NCBI GenBank assembly: GCA_018136815.1
Contig: CM030932.1
Location: 5,246,407 to 5,310,406 of the forward strand
Direction: 5' to 3'
Source: Isochrysis galbana
Taxonomy: Eukaryota; Haptophyta; Isochrysidales; Isochrysidaceae
Length of the DNA: 64,000 nucleotides
Shown one piece after another: positions 50,453 to 61,606 of the stretch. The translations under genes were made by a program, and so were the position numbers. The notes beneath the pieces were generated by a model. That model was not told the DNA's origin and did not search any database. It worked only from the letters and a program-made list of their open reading frames with translations. How positions within the stretch are numbered: position 1 is the stretch's first letter; each line of letters opens with the position of its first letter.

Positions 50453-52035
50453 ATGGGGCGTCGCCTTCGAGCCCTGGCCTGCTTCTCAATGCTGCTCGCC
50501 GGCGTGGCGGCAGGTGTGGCGGTGCGTGGTGGGCCGAACGGGCTCGTGGTGCTCGGCGAGGCTGAGTGGCGAGCCCGCGCGCAGCAACATGCCGCTCGCG
50601 TCCGCTCGCTCCTCGAGCCAGGCATGCTGCCTCCAGCGCCGCCAAAGCTTACCAAGAAAGGGCTGCCAAGTGCGAGGGCGAGCACGCCGCTCGACGGCTG
50701 GCGACCGCTCGATCCGAACCATCCGGTCTTCAACTTTTTTGAGCAGTACTACGGTATTACCGGCGGGAAGGGCACGCGCCGCCTAGCGCGATGGTCACCG
50801 GAGCTTGCCGAAGGAGCACCCGGAGTCTTCCTCGAAGGTGCGACAGCAGCGGATCTTTGCAACGGTGTTCTGCATATGCGAGGCGCCAGGGTGGTGGAGA
50901 GGCCGCTGGAACTGCAGTGTGGGACCACAACCGGTGGGATATTGTACGAGCCATTCCACTGTCGTCCTGAGAATCTGGACGCGACAGCCTTCCTTTGGTA
51001 CCGGGCGGTCCTGGCGGCAACTCTTGATGCGGAGCCCATCTTGCATTGCTACGGACTTCACGAGTGGGCGATGCAGTACTGGCCTGAGGGTGCGGACCCG
51101 CCGCCCTCAGCCCGTTACCAGGCTAGTGCGATGCCACTACGTGTTAGTCGAGAGACGCTGAACGCGGCAGTCGAGTCTGGTGTCAGCTGTACCCATGTCG
51201 ATGCATTGCGCTTCTTCGCTCCGGCGGCCGCCGGGTTCAATAAGCACGGCGGCCGGCTCGAGAGGACGGACCAGCTTCGGCTGGAGCAGCCCGGATGCGT
51301 GCACGCTCACATGGACCTTCTGAAGGCGGCGATTCGGCTTTCGCCCTGGGTAAGCTTGGCGTGCGAATTCGTGGAAGCTTGCTTGTTTGGTAGCTCAATG
51401 AGTTGGGTGGTTAGCAACGATGAGCTGGGTTGGGGATTTTCAGATCGAGGCCTCGGGAAGACGGCATTTCGGGCATTTATGCCGGGCGCGGAAAGCAGAC
51501 GAGGGTTGGGAAAGTCTTGGCTGGAGTTGCCACGAGGAGTCGTCGTCCATCCACATCCCAGTGCGAAAGAGATGCACCTTGGGGAGTCCCCCTAACCACT
51601 TTGCACTGCCTCCTCTGATCGCAGCTCTCCGCTGAGCTTCTATGTGACTGCCTTGAAATCGCTCTTGAAGCGCGTGCCCTCGACGTTGCCGCCTCGCCCT
51701 ATGATGCATCCGCTTTTGGTCTAGATCCCATCCCGGTGCGCGAAGTTGCGATGTAGAAGCATTTCGCACTTGACGCATCTTGCCAAGGCACCCGGCCTCG
51801 AATGCTTCCAGGACACTCGCAACTCACGCACTCGCGGCTGCTCCTTTACATTGGCATTGCTCGTGTCGTGACATTCAGATTTCTGTTCGTACTCATGTCA
51901 ATGCAGGTCGAACTTGCCTCTGGTCGCTCCCAGTACAAGGAGGAGCAGACAAAGCTTATGCACAAAGCCGCTCCGGTGACACCGCTGGCCACTATGCTTC
52001 TCAGACCCCAGAGGACCACCTCTTCCGCCAGCTAA
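50453..52035 (+). CDS. 3-methyladenine DNA glycosylase-like protein, three exons
   Basis: Exons 50453-51349, 51625-51735 and 51907-52035 give 378 residues. All junctions are GT-AG and phase 0 (donors GTAAGC and GTGCGC; acceptors TCGCAG and ATGCAG). After a hydrophobic N-terminal stretch (residues 5-22, secretory or plastid-type signal) come HPVFNFFEQYYGITGGKGTR, CYGLHEWAMQYWPEG and CTHVDALRFFAPAA. EQPGCVHAHMDLLKAAIRLSPW crosses into LLCDCLEIALEARALDVAASPYD in exon 2. This is the wording of a protein family annotated as 3-methyladenine DNA glycosylase in cyanobacteria, actinobacteria and algae. The enzymatic role has not, to my knowledge, been well tested. It differs from AlkA/AAG folds in sequence. 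Targeting to the plastid is inferred from the leader. Confidence 0.85.
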
Positions 52036-52184
52036 GTCAAGATGCCTCCTCGCCGTTCATCTGGTTCACTATCGGGTCCCTGTAACGACCGCTTCGCTCC
52101 CACTTTTTCGCTACTTCATGCTCACTGCTTCCTTTGTGTGCGCCGATTGTCATTGCACTCGCCCCCAACTCATTCATCCGATAG

Positions 52185-52910
52185 GTGCGCTTATCTCTCC
52201 TCACCGCATTCGACGTGTACCTCTCTTCCGCTTTCACCACGTCTGAGTTGCGCCAAGCTGCCGAGTCGCCAAAAGACGAGCGCTTCGCTGTGGCCACTCC
52301 TGCTGGACCGCCATGGCGGCGCTCATTGCTCCCGCCCTCGGGAGCAGGCAACGATTCAGAGCATACCGACGCACAGCCCGCCTTTAACACACGGAGCATT
52401 CGTGCATCTCGGAAACAGAGCACGCGTGGGGGTGCGCCAATCATGCGTCAGACATCCTACAGTGAAAAGCGCCATAGACGGGAGCTCATTGTATCCCCCG
52501 ACTCATGGGTCGAATCGAGCCAGGGTCTAGTTGCTAGTGAAAAGCCTGATCAATCGCCGCCTCACGCGCGGGCGGACCTCGATAGTAGCCGAGAGACGCT
52601 CTCTCCTTGCTATCCAGCCGACGCATTTCTCGCAGGCGCAGCGGCTTCAGCGCTCACCGTTTTCGCATGCGGATATGTACTGGGCTACGATCTCGCCTTC
52701 GAGCCTTCTTATTACCTCACTCTCACTGACTTGCTCAGTGTTGAGCCTAGTTGCAAGGACGTGGCGAGTTTCTCTAGCTTTTGTTGTGGACCTGAGTTGG
52801 GCGCGGCCTGCATGCCGCGCTTCGCGGCCAATGAGGACCTGATAGCTCTCTTTTTCGGAACTTCCAGTACCCAGGGCGGAGAATCCGCCCTTATCGATCT
52901 CGTGGAGTAG
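52185..52910 (+). CDS. Unknown protein with one membrane helix (exon or short gene)
   Basis: 241-codon frame whose ATG lies directly after an AG (GATAGGTGCGC), so it may instead be a second exon of a gene starting near 52042. The N-terminal 130 residues are Ser/Pro/Arg-rich and probably disordered. Residues 147-171 (DAFLAGAAASALTVFACGYV and following) make one membrane helix. The rest is short with several Cys (CKDV, FCCGPELGAAC). No family. It follows the glycosylase-like gene on the same strand by 150 bp. Confidence 0.4.
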   Translation: MRLSLLTAFDVYLSSAFTTSELRQAAESPKDERFAVATPAGPPWRRSLLPPSGAGNDSEHTDAQPAFNTRSIRASRKQSTRGGAPIMRQTSYSEKRHRRELIVSPDSWVESSQGLVASEKPDQSPPHARADLDSSRETLSPCYPADAFLAGAAASALTVFACGYVLGYDLAFEPSYYLTLTDLLSVEPSCKDVASFSSFCCGPELGAACMPRFAANEDLIALFFGTSSTQGGESALIDLVE

Positions 52911-53396
52911 GAGCAGCAGTGAGCCGCCACCGGAAGAATTGGTGCCATGATGGGAGCCTGGCCCTGCGACTAACCTTCTATGACCTTTGCCCGTATGCCT
53001 AGTCCAGTACCGCAAGCCCCCGAACACCACAAACGGACCTACATACTAGCTAGCAGCTGATAACGAAGGAACATCTCTCTTCTGACTTGGCTTTCCATCA
53101 AATCCGAACCTTGATTACTCCCACTGCTCATGAGTACACTGCCATCAGAATATGCCACTTGAGGTCCAATTTATTGTTGACCTCTGCACTCCCCCGATAT
53201 TGTTATGAAATGTTGATCAAATTTACGCGGTGCGGCAAGGGGATAGGAAAAAAAACCTGCTAATAATATTCTTACGGCACATGCACATGCGGCCGTGGAC
53301 GGAAGCTTGTTATAATACAGCCATATATCTGCATTGGAATCCTTTTTTTGTCGGGTATAATGCGGGCACATCGTGCGGGTGACGAATTGGACAGAC

Positions 53397-54113
53397 CTAT
53401 TGGGTCTCGCTGAGGGGCAATGAGGAGGGAAGCAAGCCGGCGGCAGGCGCAGGCGCGGCAGTCTGCACTAGGGACTCGACAGCTTCGTAGTCCGAATTTA
53501 TGTAGGTGTAGCCCGTCGTCTCGCTCTCTTCCCTCACGTAACCGTTCACGAATCGTCTGATGAACGCTGGCGTGAGCGTCCAGTATTGAGTGGTGTCACG
53601 TTTGTTACGACCGTTGCCGATTGGTGTTGTGAGCCGCACAATGTACTTTTTCTCCAAATGCATTTGGTACATTTGCTGGATGATGTAGCTGATCTCATCT
53701 GCGCGGTCAATCACGAATGTGACGCTGCGCGGTGGGGGTTCGGATGCGGAGAGGCCTTGTCGTGCCATCTGTCGCCTCCATTGTCGTTTTTGACGCTCGG
53801 AAGCGCTTCTCGAATCCGAACCGTGGCGGAATTCTGCGGTTTCGGGGGTTTGGGTGAGGGTGGTCTGGCGAAGGCTCATAATGTTTGGTGGGGGTGGGTC
53901 GTCCTCTGATATAGGTCGGAGAAAAAAGTTGCTCGACGTCCCACGGGCGTTTTTGGCTTCGAGGCGAGTTTTATTTTTGAGGCGAGTTTTATTTTTGAGG
54001 CGAGTCAGCTCGCTACCCTCCTCTACCGCTGCCCGCAGAAAAAATTTCTCGCCGTCCGACTGCCCCTTCGAGATCTGGAGGTCCCTGGGGGAGGTCCCTG
54101 GGGAGGTCCCCAC
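53397..54113 (-). CDS. Unknown single-exon protein, 238 residues
   Basis: Intact frame from the ATG at 54113. A second ATG at 53879 would give a shorter form starting at MSLRQTTLTQTPE. The N-terminal part contains a 17-bp DNA repeat translated as TRLKNK twice. The C-terminal half looks globular: RSVTFVIDRADEISYIIQQM, then YIVRLTTPIGNGRNKRDTTQ and TPAFIRRFVNGYV. No known domain. Codon use is less GC-biased than host genes, like the orphan ORFs at 14862 and 33501, and it stands in a transposon-rich stretch. Confidence 0.5.
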   Translation of the reverse strand: MGTSPGTSPRDLQISKGQSDGEKFFLRAAVEEGSELTRLKNKTRLKNKTRLEAKNARGTSSNFFLRPISEDDPPPPNIMSLRQTTLTQTPETAEFRHGSDSRSASERQKRQWRRQMARQGLSASEPPPRSVTFVIDRADEISYIIQQMYQMHLEKKYIVRLTTPIGNGRNKRDTTQYWTLTPAFIRRFVNGYVREESETTGYTYINSDYEAVESLVQTAAPAPAAGLLPSSLPLSETQ

Positions 54114-57100
54114 GGAAGCCGTGCCGGCTGCGCGATGCTAGTGCACGCTGCGCATGGCTACGTGCGCGCTGCGCATGGCTGCGTGCGCGCTGCGTGCAGC
54201 TGTGTGCAGGCAGGCGCAGCTGCGCAAACGGCGAGGAGGGGGGACGGCGCAGACAAAACAGGCAGCGCGCGACTGGAGAGGGATAGGCGCGGCACGGGGC
54301 GGCTGGGCGCGGCTGGTAGGGGGGGCACGGCGAGAAGCGAAGCTATAAACCCGGCGGAAACATGATCAGACCGATGTACATCACGCGTGGCCTGCCGGGC
54401 TGGGCGACCTGCCCTGGCCTGAGGAAGTCCACGGGTCGAATCCGGCCGGAGCAGCTGAGGCGAAATTTTTTTGCCCGATCGGCTGGCGGATGCCGGCTGG
54501 ACACACCCGGTGGGCGGATGCCGGCTGGTCCCATCGAAGGGCCTCTGGCGGGTGCCGGGTGCCGGCTGGACCCATCGGAGGGGCCTACCCCACAAAATCG
54601 CCCACATTGTCTATTCATCCCGAGGGCGAGGACGGCGGCGAGAGCGACATCGAATGAGAGGCGACAGGCGAGGGCGAGCGAGGGGAAAGCTGTGATGACA
54701 GGGGCTGGTGATACATGGTGGGGTCGTACGGCACTTTTGGTCGGAACACACGAGATCGTGACAACAGTCTCCATCGTTTGCACACTCTCCATCCACATCA
54801 CTACATCTGACATTTGTCTAATTGCTTCTTTGTGAGTGAGTACCAATACCACGACGGTGACGACGACGTTTCGTGCGAAAAACGCGATGCGGGTCGCACC
54901 GCTCCCTAGCATACATTTGGGCTAGGACAGGTAGGCGCCTCTTCCCCCGGGTCGACGACGGATGCATGTGGTGCCTTTTTCGCATTGGAGCGACGATATC
55001 CCACCGTCTTTACTCGCGCCCCGCGAAAGGAGCATTCGCCGTTGCTTCGGGCTTGCTTGGTGCGCGTGAACCCGCTGTCGGGTGGGCGCTCGGGCGAGCT
55101 GTGCGACTTTTGGCTTTTGGGTGACCCCCGATTGGCGCGGTCAAGGTGTTGGGAAGCTACGGGAATGTTGTATCCAGGCTCTTTGGCAAGAATGTTTCGG
55201 CCTGAGTACGAGCCTTCTTCGTTATCTACCGTCTTCTAGGTTCGTCGTGGTCGCTCCAGGCGAGTTGATTCGGATTCTCCCTGGGCTCAAGTTCGGGTTC
55301 GCCGATTTTTGTCTCGAAAATCGAAGGAGTTGAGTTTTAATTTATTTACCTGGAATTAACTTGTTGAGGGTGGCTACGAGTCCCTACGAGTCTGACGAAT
55401 TGGGATGGCCCATAGGGCCTAAAGGCAATGAGGAAGGAGGCAGACCGGGGGCAGGCGCGGCGGAGGAGACGACTTCAGAGACGCTGACGGGCCGAGGCCC
55501 GTCAGCAGAGGAAGGCGGGCAGGCGGGCTTGAGCGAGGGCGAGGACGGCGGCGAAAGCGACATCGAGCGAGAGGCGAGAGGCGAGGGTGAGTGAGAGGAG
55601 GGCTGTGTTGGCAGGGGCTGGCGAGGCGAGGAGGGATTGTAGGGTACGAGTATTACGAGAGCGAGAGCGACGAGAGCGAGAGCGACGGATGACGACTGAC
55701 GACAGGACGTCGGACAACGATGCAGAAAACAACAGGATGCACCGACTCACGAACGCACTAGAATCATTCACCCAAACCAAGCAAAACATGAAATAACCGA
55801 GACCCCACATCGCCGGTAACTCAAACACGTCGCGAGAGACAAAGAGAGAGAGCGAGAGAGAGAGAGAGAGAATCCAAAGCGATATGGTCGGAGCGTGTCT
55901 TCGCTTTGGATTTTCCCACCAAGGCAGAAAGTCGAAGAGGAACGTTATGTCGCGCAACCGCGGCGATCACATTGGATACAGATCTAGGGCGGTCAAACAC
56001 GCCTTTTAACTTCTAAGGGTGAAAATTCACCAAGTCAAGATTGAGGTTTTATCACGCGATTTCTAGGGAATTACCCTGGAAATGGGTATATTAGGCAGAA
56101 TCTCATAAGAAATATGCACATTTTCGACGCCATCCAACACACAGACCCAAAAACGTTTTCGCGCTCGTGCGAAATTGACGTCGACCACAAAAGTGCACCA
56201 CAGGTCGCGCTGTGCGACGCGCGCCTGCGTTCCCCGGGCACGGTTACCCCCGGACAGGCAGTACAGAGCCCTGCGCGATCGCACGGCGTCGCCTGCGCCC
56301 TCCACCTCGCCCCTGCTGGCATCTGCTGCCAGCCTCTCGCGCGCGTACAGTGCGCGGCTGGCCGCGAGCCGTCAAAATGACGGTGCTGCGCATGATGGGC
56401 TGGCCCATCACACGCGGCACCGCCTCAGTATGGTGGGAGGGGGTGCCTGCTGGCCTCCTGGCCGCGCAGACCCTCGCCAGAGCCGCCACAGGCCGCGTGC
56501 GAGGCCACTGGCGAGGCCAGCGACCATCGCTGCGGCCGCCATCGCGCGCCGCCGCAGGAGAAAAAGATCAAATTGATTATAGTTTTGCCGAATTATAACT
56601 ATAGTAACTCTAATTTTAGTCTTCATTTCACCAGTCCAACACACATATGAGCACAATACATGACCATCAGCATGCCCAAATGACAATGTTTCGGTAGCCA
56701 ACCAGTCTTACCATATGAGACTGTCGAATCATCGAAAGAAAAGGAGGGGTTGTCTCTCGAAATCGAACGTGAGACGCTCGAAGACACGAGGCTGTCCGTC
56801 AATTCAGCACGTCAATGCGAAAACAAAACTACTTTTTGTGCTCCATGTTGGGATGTTGTGCTATAAAAACGGGCAAACTATTGACTGGCCCGTGCTTGGC
56901 GGGCACGACTTGTGTGTCTCCGAACGTGAATGGCCTTGGAGGTCATCCGTGTGTACAAAAAATTCCAAAAGTTGGCTCAAGATGAGCGCAAAGCAGCCGG
57001 TGTCCAATCGTGATTCACGACACGATTGCCCACAGAAATCGATCGCAACCATCACGCCTGAAGCTTTCAGGCCGGTGCTTGGCTAGATTACATGTTGAAT

Positions 57101-57195
57101 CTACTAGTAGCCAAAAGAACGGGCGGTCTAGAGCTCGAAATTCGCCCTTCTGCCCAATTTTCGAGCCCTCCGTGCGGAGAAAACTTCTCACTTTA
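54114..57195. other. Long gene-poor stretch with minor repeats
   Basis: Notable pieces are CGCTGCGCATGGCTACGTGC-type tandem units (54146-54205) and GGATGCCGGCTGG-type repeats (54485-54580). A block around GAGGGCGAGGACGGCGGCGA occurs twice (54623-54712 and 55532-55640). A GA tract lies at 55838-55871. Frames through it encode low-complexity protein. No gene was accepted. Confidence 0.5.
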
Positions 57196-57530
57196 GACGT
57201 CAAACAAAAAAAAAAACATCTGAAGATTCTGGGCTACACACCTACTGAACTAGGACATTCTCCTGTCACTTTGGACATCGCCCTTCTCTTCCCTTTCCTC
57301 CACTCCCTCCCCTTCCCCCCGTCTTTCCTTTGTCGTCGGTTTCCGGGGTTCGGCCCAGGTGCACTACCTTGGGCCTGGTTCAGAATGTGGGTTCCGGGCA
57401 GGCCTGTTGTTTGTGTTTTCGTGGTCCGTTAGCCGGTGGAGTCCGAGCTGTTGCGTCCTTCCCTCACGGGACCATCGCCGGTGCGTTCCCGTGTACGGTG
57501 CGTGTTCGCCTAGCTCCGGTGGGGTTCGTC

Positions 57531-58637
57531 CTAAAGGTGTTCCGTCTCGGGCCCCCCGGCTATTATGTACGCCACTCCCAATGAGTTGGCTAGTGCTTGG
57601 ATCTCCAGACTAGGTTCTAGGTTGCCTTTTGTTCCTAATGTGAAAATCGGGTGTATATCTTTCGTGTCGATCCTTTTTTTCGGCTGTCTGCCCATGCCCG
57701 CTTGGGCGGTTCTAGCCGAGTCCGTTGTGTTCGCATAGAGTAGAGCCTTACTTAGTGTTGTGTATCTGTCCAATGTTCTTATCAGCACCGATTCTTCCGA
57801 GAATTCGATACCATCGTAGTGTATTCTGTAGAAGTCTGTTATGATGTATCTCCATGCTAGAGTGTATAGTATAGTAAGTGATCTTGGTGATTCGCCCCTG
57901 GGGTGCATGAAAAGGTTATCGATGATGACCTCCTCTCTGCTTCTATCGTTCCTGGGTACAAATCGCGCGAGCTTGTCGAGCGTCTCCAGTATTTTGACTA
58001 TTCTCGGGCATTCGCCCAGGTGAGTGGAGGACTCATATTCCGCCTTGCACATGCGGCACGTTTTGTCTCTATCTGCGAAGCGGTTGTAGGTACCTATCCG
58101 TCTGTGGGTGAGGTGTTTGAAGTGGAGGTGCGTGTCTCTCGCTGTCATCAGCGGGGAAGTGTATAGTGTGGCCAAGTGTTCCCAGGTGTTTTCGGGTATC
58201 GGTAAACGCTGCGCCCAATTTTCGGGGCCCGTGAGGCGTCTGCGTTTGCCGTCTGCTTTTTGTAGGGCTCGCGTTAGCTGTTCCACTCCCATTTCGTCTA
58301 GCGGCGTGTTTCCGTCCAGCGTATATTCGTCCGCCAGGGGGTACTCGAGCCTCTTGTTGGATTTGTATCCCTCCCCCCATTTTGCCGGTGGGGAGGGGTC
58401 CAGATTTTCGGGGGCATTGGTTAGCCTTTCGCCTATTATGGGTGTACCCAGGTATGAAAGCTCTGCTTCGTGCCATGTGCCTTTGGACTCGACAAAGTAG
58501 TTGCCGTCTCGGCTTATGTGTATCTTCGAGTGGGGTTCTCCGGGGTCTTTGTGCCCCTCGATCTCCCTCTGGGGTGTCGCGGTTTCTCTTTCCGTTGGGT
58601 TTGTTATCGCCGCTAACATCTCCATGGCGTGGTTCAC
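57531..58637 (-). pseudogene. LINE ORF2 C-terminal domain, copy D
   Basis: 368 codons. The longest version of this domain here: ISRDGNYFVESKGTWHEAEL, ELSYLGTPIIGERL, EYPLADEYTLDG, the THLHFKHLTHRRIGTYNRF block, zinc module CRMCKAEYESSTHLGECPR, the helical DFYRIHYDG block and GMGRQPKKRIDTKD. It follows the post-RT frame at 58743 after a stop and frame change at about 58740. Confidence 0.85.
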
Positions 58638-58742
58638 TACCGTGTCCCACGACTCTAAGAATTTGTCTCTCGGGATATATTCTCCCTGAGAGTGTATGTA
58701 TGTATCGTTGTTTTTGAGGTATTGTGAGCACTCCTCTTTGCT

Positions 58743-59678
58743 TTAGGGCGTTGATGCGTCGAAATCTCTGAATACATTATGCACGGCGTTGCACTCTAAC
58801 TTGTTCCATAACTTCGTCCACGTGGGGTTTAGTTTGGGGCCTGGGTGTGTCGGGCTTCCCCACACGGGTTGCGAGAGTATTCCTTCTCTACTGGTCTTTA
58901 GGGGCGTGAGTTTGAGTTTGCGCGCGTTGCTTAGCGCTTGCTTCCAGAAACTTGGGAGTTTGCTCGTTCCCGTTATCCCGTCTGTCAGCTTGTTTGTAGG
59001 TATCGTCGAGAGGACCGCCGCTCTTCCTAAATTCGTTCGGCAGAACCAAGCGTCGAGCACTTGTTTCCACTGCGCTTGTCGGGCGTCCAAATAGTTGAGT
59101 ATCCATTTGGCTTGGAGTGCCTTGGTGTGGTTGTCCCAATCCAGAAGTCCCAGACCCAGGTGCGGTCCGTCTTTGTAGGCGTTCTTCACTGGCACTTCTG
59201 GGTGCTTTATCCACTGTAGTTTACGTCCGGTTCGCGTGTTCGTCCACATAATCTTGTCGACGGATCTCTTAACCGTTGCGTGGAACGACCTTGGGGCCGC
59301 CAGCGTTTGTAGCCAATATCTGGGGATGGAGTAGATGAGAAAGTTGGCCACTTTTGTTCTGCCGTGTATAGATAGGTTGCTCGTGATCGGAGCGTAAATG
59401 GTAGTCTTTTTTTCTATTTTGTCAGCCAGTTTTCGCCAGAAGCTTTTTATGGCCTGGGGCCCTCCTAGTGGGACTCCTAAGATAGTTGCGTATTCGTTTC
59501 TTTTCAACCATCTGTATCTCTGGAATCTGGTGGGTGGGCGTTTTCTCTTCATAGACCCCATCCTCAGTCCTTCGAATTTTTGATCGTTAGGTTTACCGCA
59601 GGAGGCCGCCGCATATCTCTCTACCCACTTTAGAGAGGGCGGTATCACGGCTGTGTAGGGGCCAGGCCCGGGGGCCAT
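58743..59678 (-). pseudogene. LINE ORF2 post-RT region, copy D
   Basis: 311 codons. After the leader end GPGPYTAVIPPS it runs into NEYATILGVPLGGPQAIKSF, then FLIYSIPRYWLQTLAAP and GPHLGLGLLDWDNHTKALQ, the usual wording of the region downstream of the RT palm in LINE proteins (thumb and connector). The catalytic palm itself is absent. Ends at a TAG at 58743-58745. Confidence 0.85.
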
Positions 59679-59946
59679 CCCTGATGGATCGTCCAGCTGG
59701 TGTGGTGTGGCTGTGGGGGCTGTGGAGGGTGAGATGTGTGTGCTGCATGCTGGCTGCTGCCAGCATGCAGGCTTTGGTCGCTCTGTTCTTGGTGATGCCG
59801 GGGCGCAGCCCGTTGGCTCCTGTGCCCACCTGGTCGGGCGGGTCGTCTTGACGCGGTCGCTTCGGCGACATGGGGGTGTCCATGAGTGCTTCGTCTATCG
59901 CGGCGAGGGCGGCGGCAGCGAGTGCGGGAGGCGGCGCGCGCTCCAT
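59593..59946 (-). pseudogene. LINE first ORF start, copy D
   Basis: 117 codons, MERAPPP start and SPKRPRQDDPP motif as in copy C. The frame differs from copy C after about residue 85, and it overlaps the next frame by 86 bp. Confidence 0.75.
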
Positions 59947-60126
59947 GACCCTATCAGTTTACTGATAGTTGGACGTCAAACAAAAAGCTATCAATTCCAC
60001 AGTACTGATCGGCCGCGCGCGTCGCGCCGTCGCAGAGCACGCTGCAGGCTAGCTTTAAATTATATTCTAGATTGCTACCAGCCCTATGATGCACGTGAAA
60101 ATCCGAGGAGCCGACGAAAACATAGA

Positions 60127-60177
60127 GAGAACACCTGCCGCCGATGCTCTGGTTGAGCATTGGTGGCAGGTGTTCTC
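60127..60177. repeat. 23-bp stem hairpin
   Basis: GAGAACACCTGCCGCCGATG continues into CTC, then a 5-base loop TGGTT, then the complementary arm ending GGCAGGTGTTCTC. Two mismatches in 23 pairs. Confidence 0.85.
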
Positions 60178-61007
60178 CCGGCCTCAAAGCGTCGAAAGAC
60201 GAGTCGGGAACCTGCCGTTTGGGGCGGCAAAGGCATTGTAGGTACGGGCTCGGTCGACCTGCGCCAGAGCGGGCGCGATCGGCAGCGCACCTGTCCCGCC
60301 AGCGGCCAACAAACTTTTGTCGACCAGCGAGCAGCGTCGAGCGCCATGGCGTCCTGGTGCTCCAGCTCCTCGTCAGTCGCGAGCCAGAGCGAATCCTGCG
60401 GGGCGAGGGTCGGGACCGTCAAGGATCATCCTTTGACGGCCGAATCGCCCGTGTGCGAGCCGTGTGTGGTGCGCATGTGCATGCGCGGACGTCATCGCTG
60501 GGGCACCAGGGTTTGAAATTTGCTTTATAGGCAATATGGGGCGTCGGACCCCTAATTTAATATATGTCTAGGCACCTTTTATATGAAAGAAACACATCTC
60601 TCAGTGGGAGCGACGTCGAGTTCGGCTCGTGTGAGCCGCCAGAGCGTGTGCAAGGGGGGGGGTCCGACGGGACTTCGCACCGTCTTTTCGGACGAGGATT
60701 CTGAAAAGGCGGGGAGACCCTCCGAGGCGCTCTCGCCGGGGCTTTCCGCTCACGGTCAAAAATGTCGACCCCCCCCCCATATTAATTAGTACTTAAAAGC
60801 CGTGTTTGACCGCCCTAACAGATCGCAGCGAGGTATCCTTGCCCTTGCAATCGAAGAAATCTTGCTGTTGAGCGTGGACCTTCTAGACGTTTCTATCGAG
60901 CAACCCTGAGTAGCAACCAAGGGAGGAGAAAACCAAAAACCAACGGGACCAAGGGCTTTCAGGCAACTTGCATCAAGGGGAAGGATAACCAAAATCCAAA
61001 GCAGCGA
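60178..61007. other. Intergenic, no gene accepted
   Basis: GC-rich frames on both strands at 60180-60520 have no recognisable domain. A CCCCCCCC run lies at 60769-60777. Nothing else was seen. Confidence 0.45.
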
Positions 61008-61115
61008 ATCTAAATCGATCTCCAAGGGGAGATGGCAAACCAAGGACCAAGGAGAAAGATTCCCTCACCCAAGCAGCGAACCTAGATCGATCTCCGAGGG
61101 GAGATGGCAAACCAA
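61008..61115 (+). repeat. Two 38-bp direct repeats 70 bp apart
   Basis: GAATCTAAATCGATCTCC... and GAACCTAGATCGATCTCC..., each continuing GGGGAGATGGCAAACCA. Confidence 0.8.
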
Positions 61116-61119
61116 ACCT

Positions 61120-61248
61120 GATTGCCCCCAGAAGCAGTTAAAGACACGCGGGGAGATAGCGAATTAAACCTTTTGCGAGGCGCTTGGGAGGAAGAAAGGT
61201 GGGGAAACTTCCCTTCTATTCGAGAGAAAGAGAGAGAGCGCTCCACAA
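61120..61248 (-). repeat. Dispersed repeat R5, copy 2
   Basis: Reverse complement of 18353-18490: GATTGCCCCCAGAAGCAG, then GGTGGGGAAACTTCCCTTC and the GAGAGAGCGCTCCAC end. Confidence 0.8.
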
Positions 61249-61382
61249 CCCTAGATTCTAGGCGTCCACGCGAAGTTTTTGACCGAGAACGAGAACGAGA
61301 GAATTATAACGATAAATACCGAACGAAGAGAAGAGAGAAGCCTAACGAGCGTCGATTCGCGAATGCGACAGAGTCCCAAGTA

Positions 61383-61606
61383 AGCGGTATCTGCTCGCCG
61401 CGCCCTTTCCTACGTCCTCCGTCCCTCCGATTTGCGTTCCGTGCCACTTCCCCGTCCATTTCACATGCCCGTCGTTTGCCCTCCCCGTTCCCCCGATGAG
61501 CCCGTCCCGGGCTCCCTGGGTGAGCCGTGCGCCGTGCGCCGCGCTAGCCGCCGGTGCGCCTCCGCGGCTCGTTTCCGAAGAGGAAACGAGCTTCGCTCCG
61601 ACAGGG
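61383..61606 (+). repeat. Dispersed repeat R4, copy 3
   Basis: Same orientation as copy 1. Stem CTCGTTTCC GAA GAGGAAACGAG at 61569-61591. A further partial copy reaches the right edge (63957-64000, minus), with GGGCGCGCCGGCAGCTAGCG. Confidence 0.85.

Larger units (their letters stand above)
57211..59971 (-). mobile_element. Family-1 LINE copy D, both ends, RT core deleted
   Basis: GACGTCAAACAAAAA stands at 57196-57210 and 59972-59986. On minus the copy opens with CAACTATCAGTAAACTGATA and GGGTC-ATG and ends AGAATCTTCAGATG plus oligo(T). It carries the first-ORF start, the post-RT part of ORF2 and the C-terminal domain, in about 2.76 kb. Endonuclease and RT catalytic regions are missing. Confidence 0.93.

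Noticed and set aside
56115-56600. GC-rich frames around 56175-56598
   Set aside because: Overlapping frames on both strands with similar length and no domain.
60080-60530. Frames of 112-128 codons on both strands
   Set aside because: No family wording. They begin inside the 60127-60177 hairpin region.
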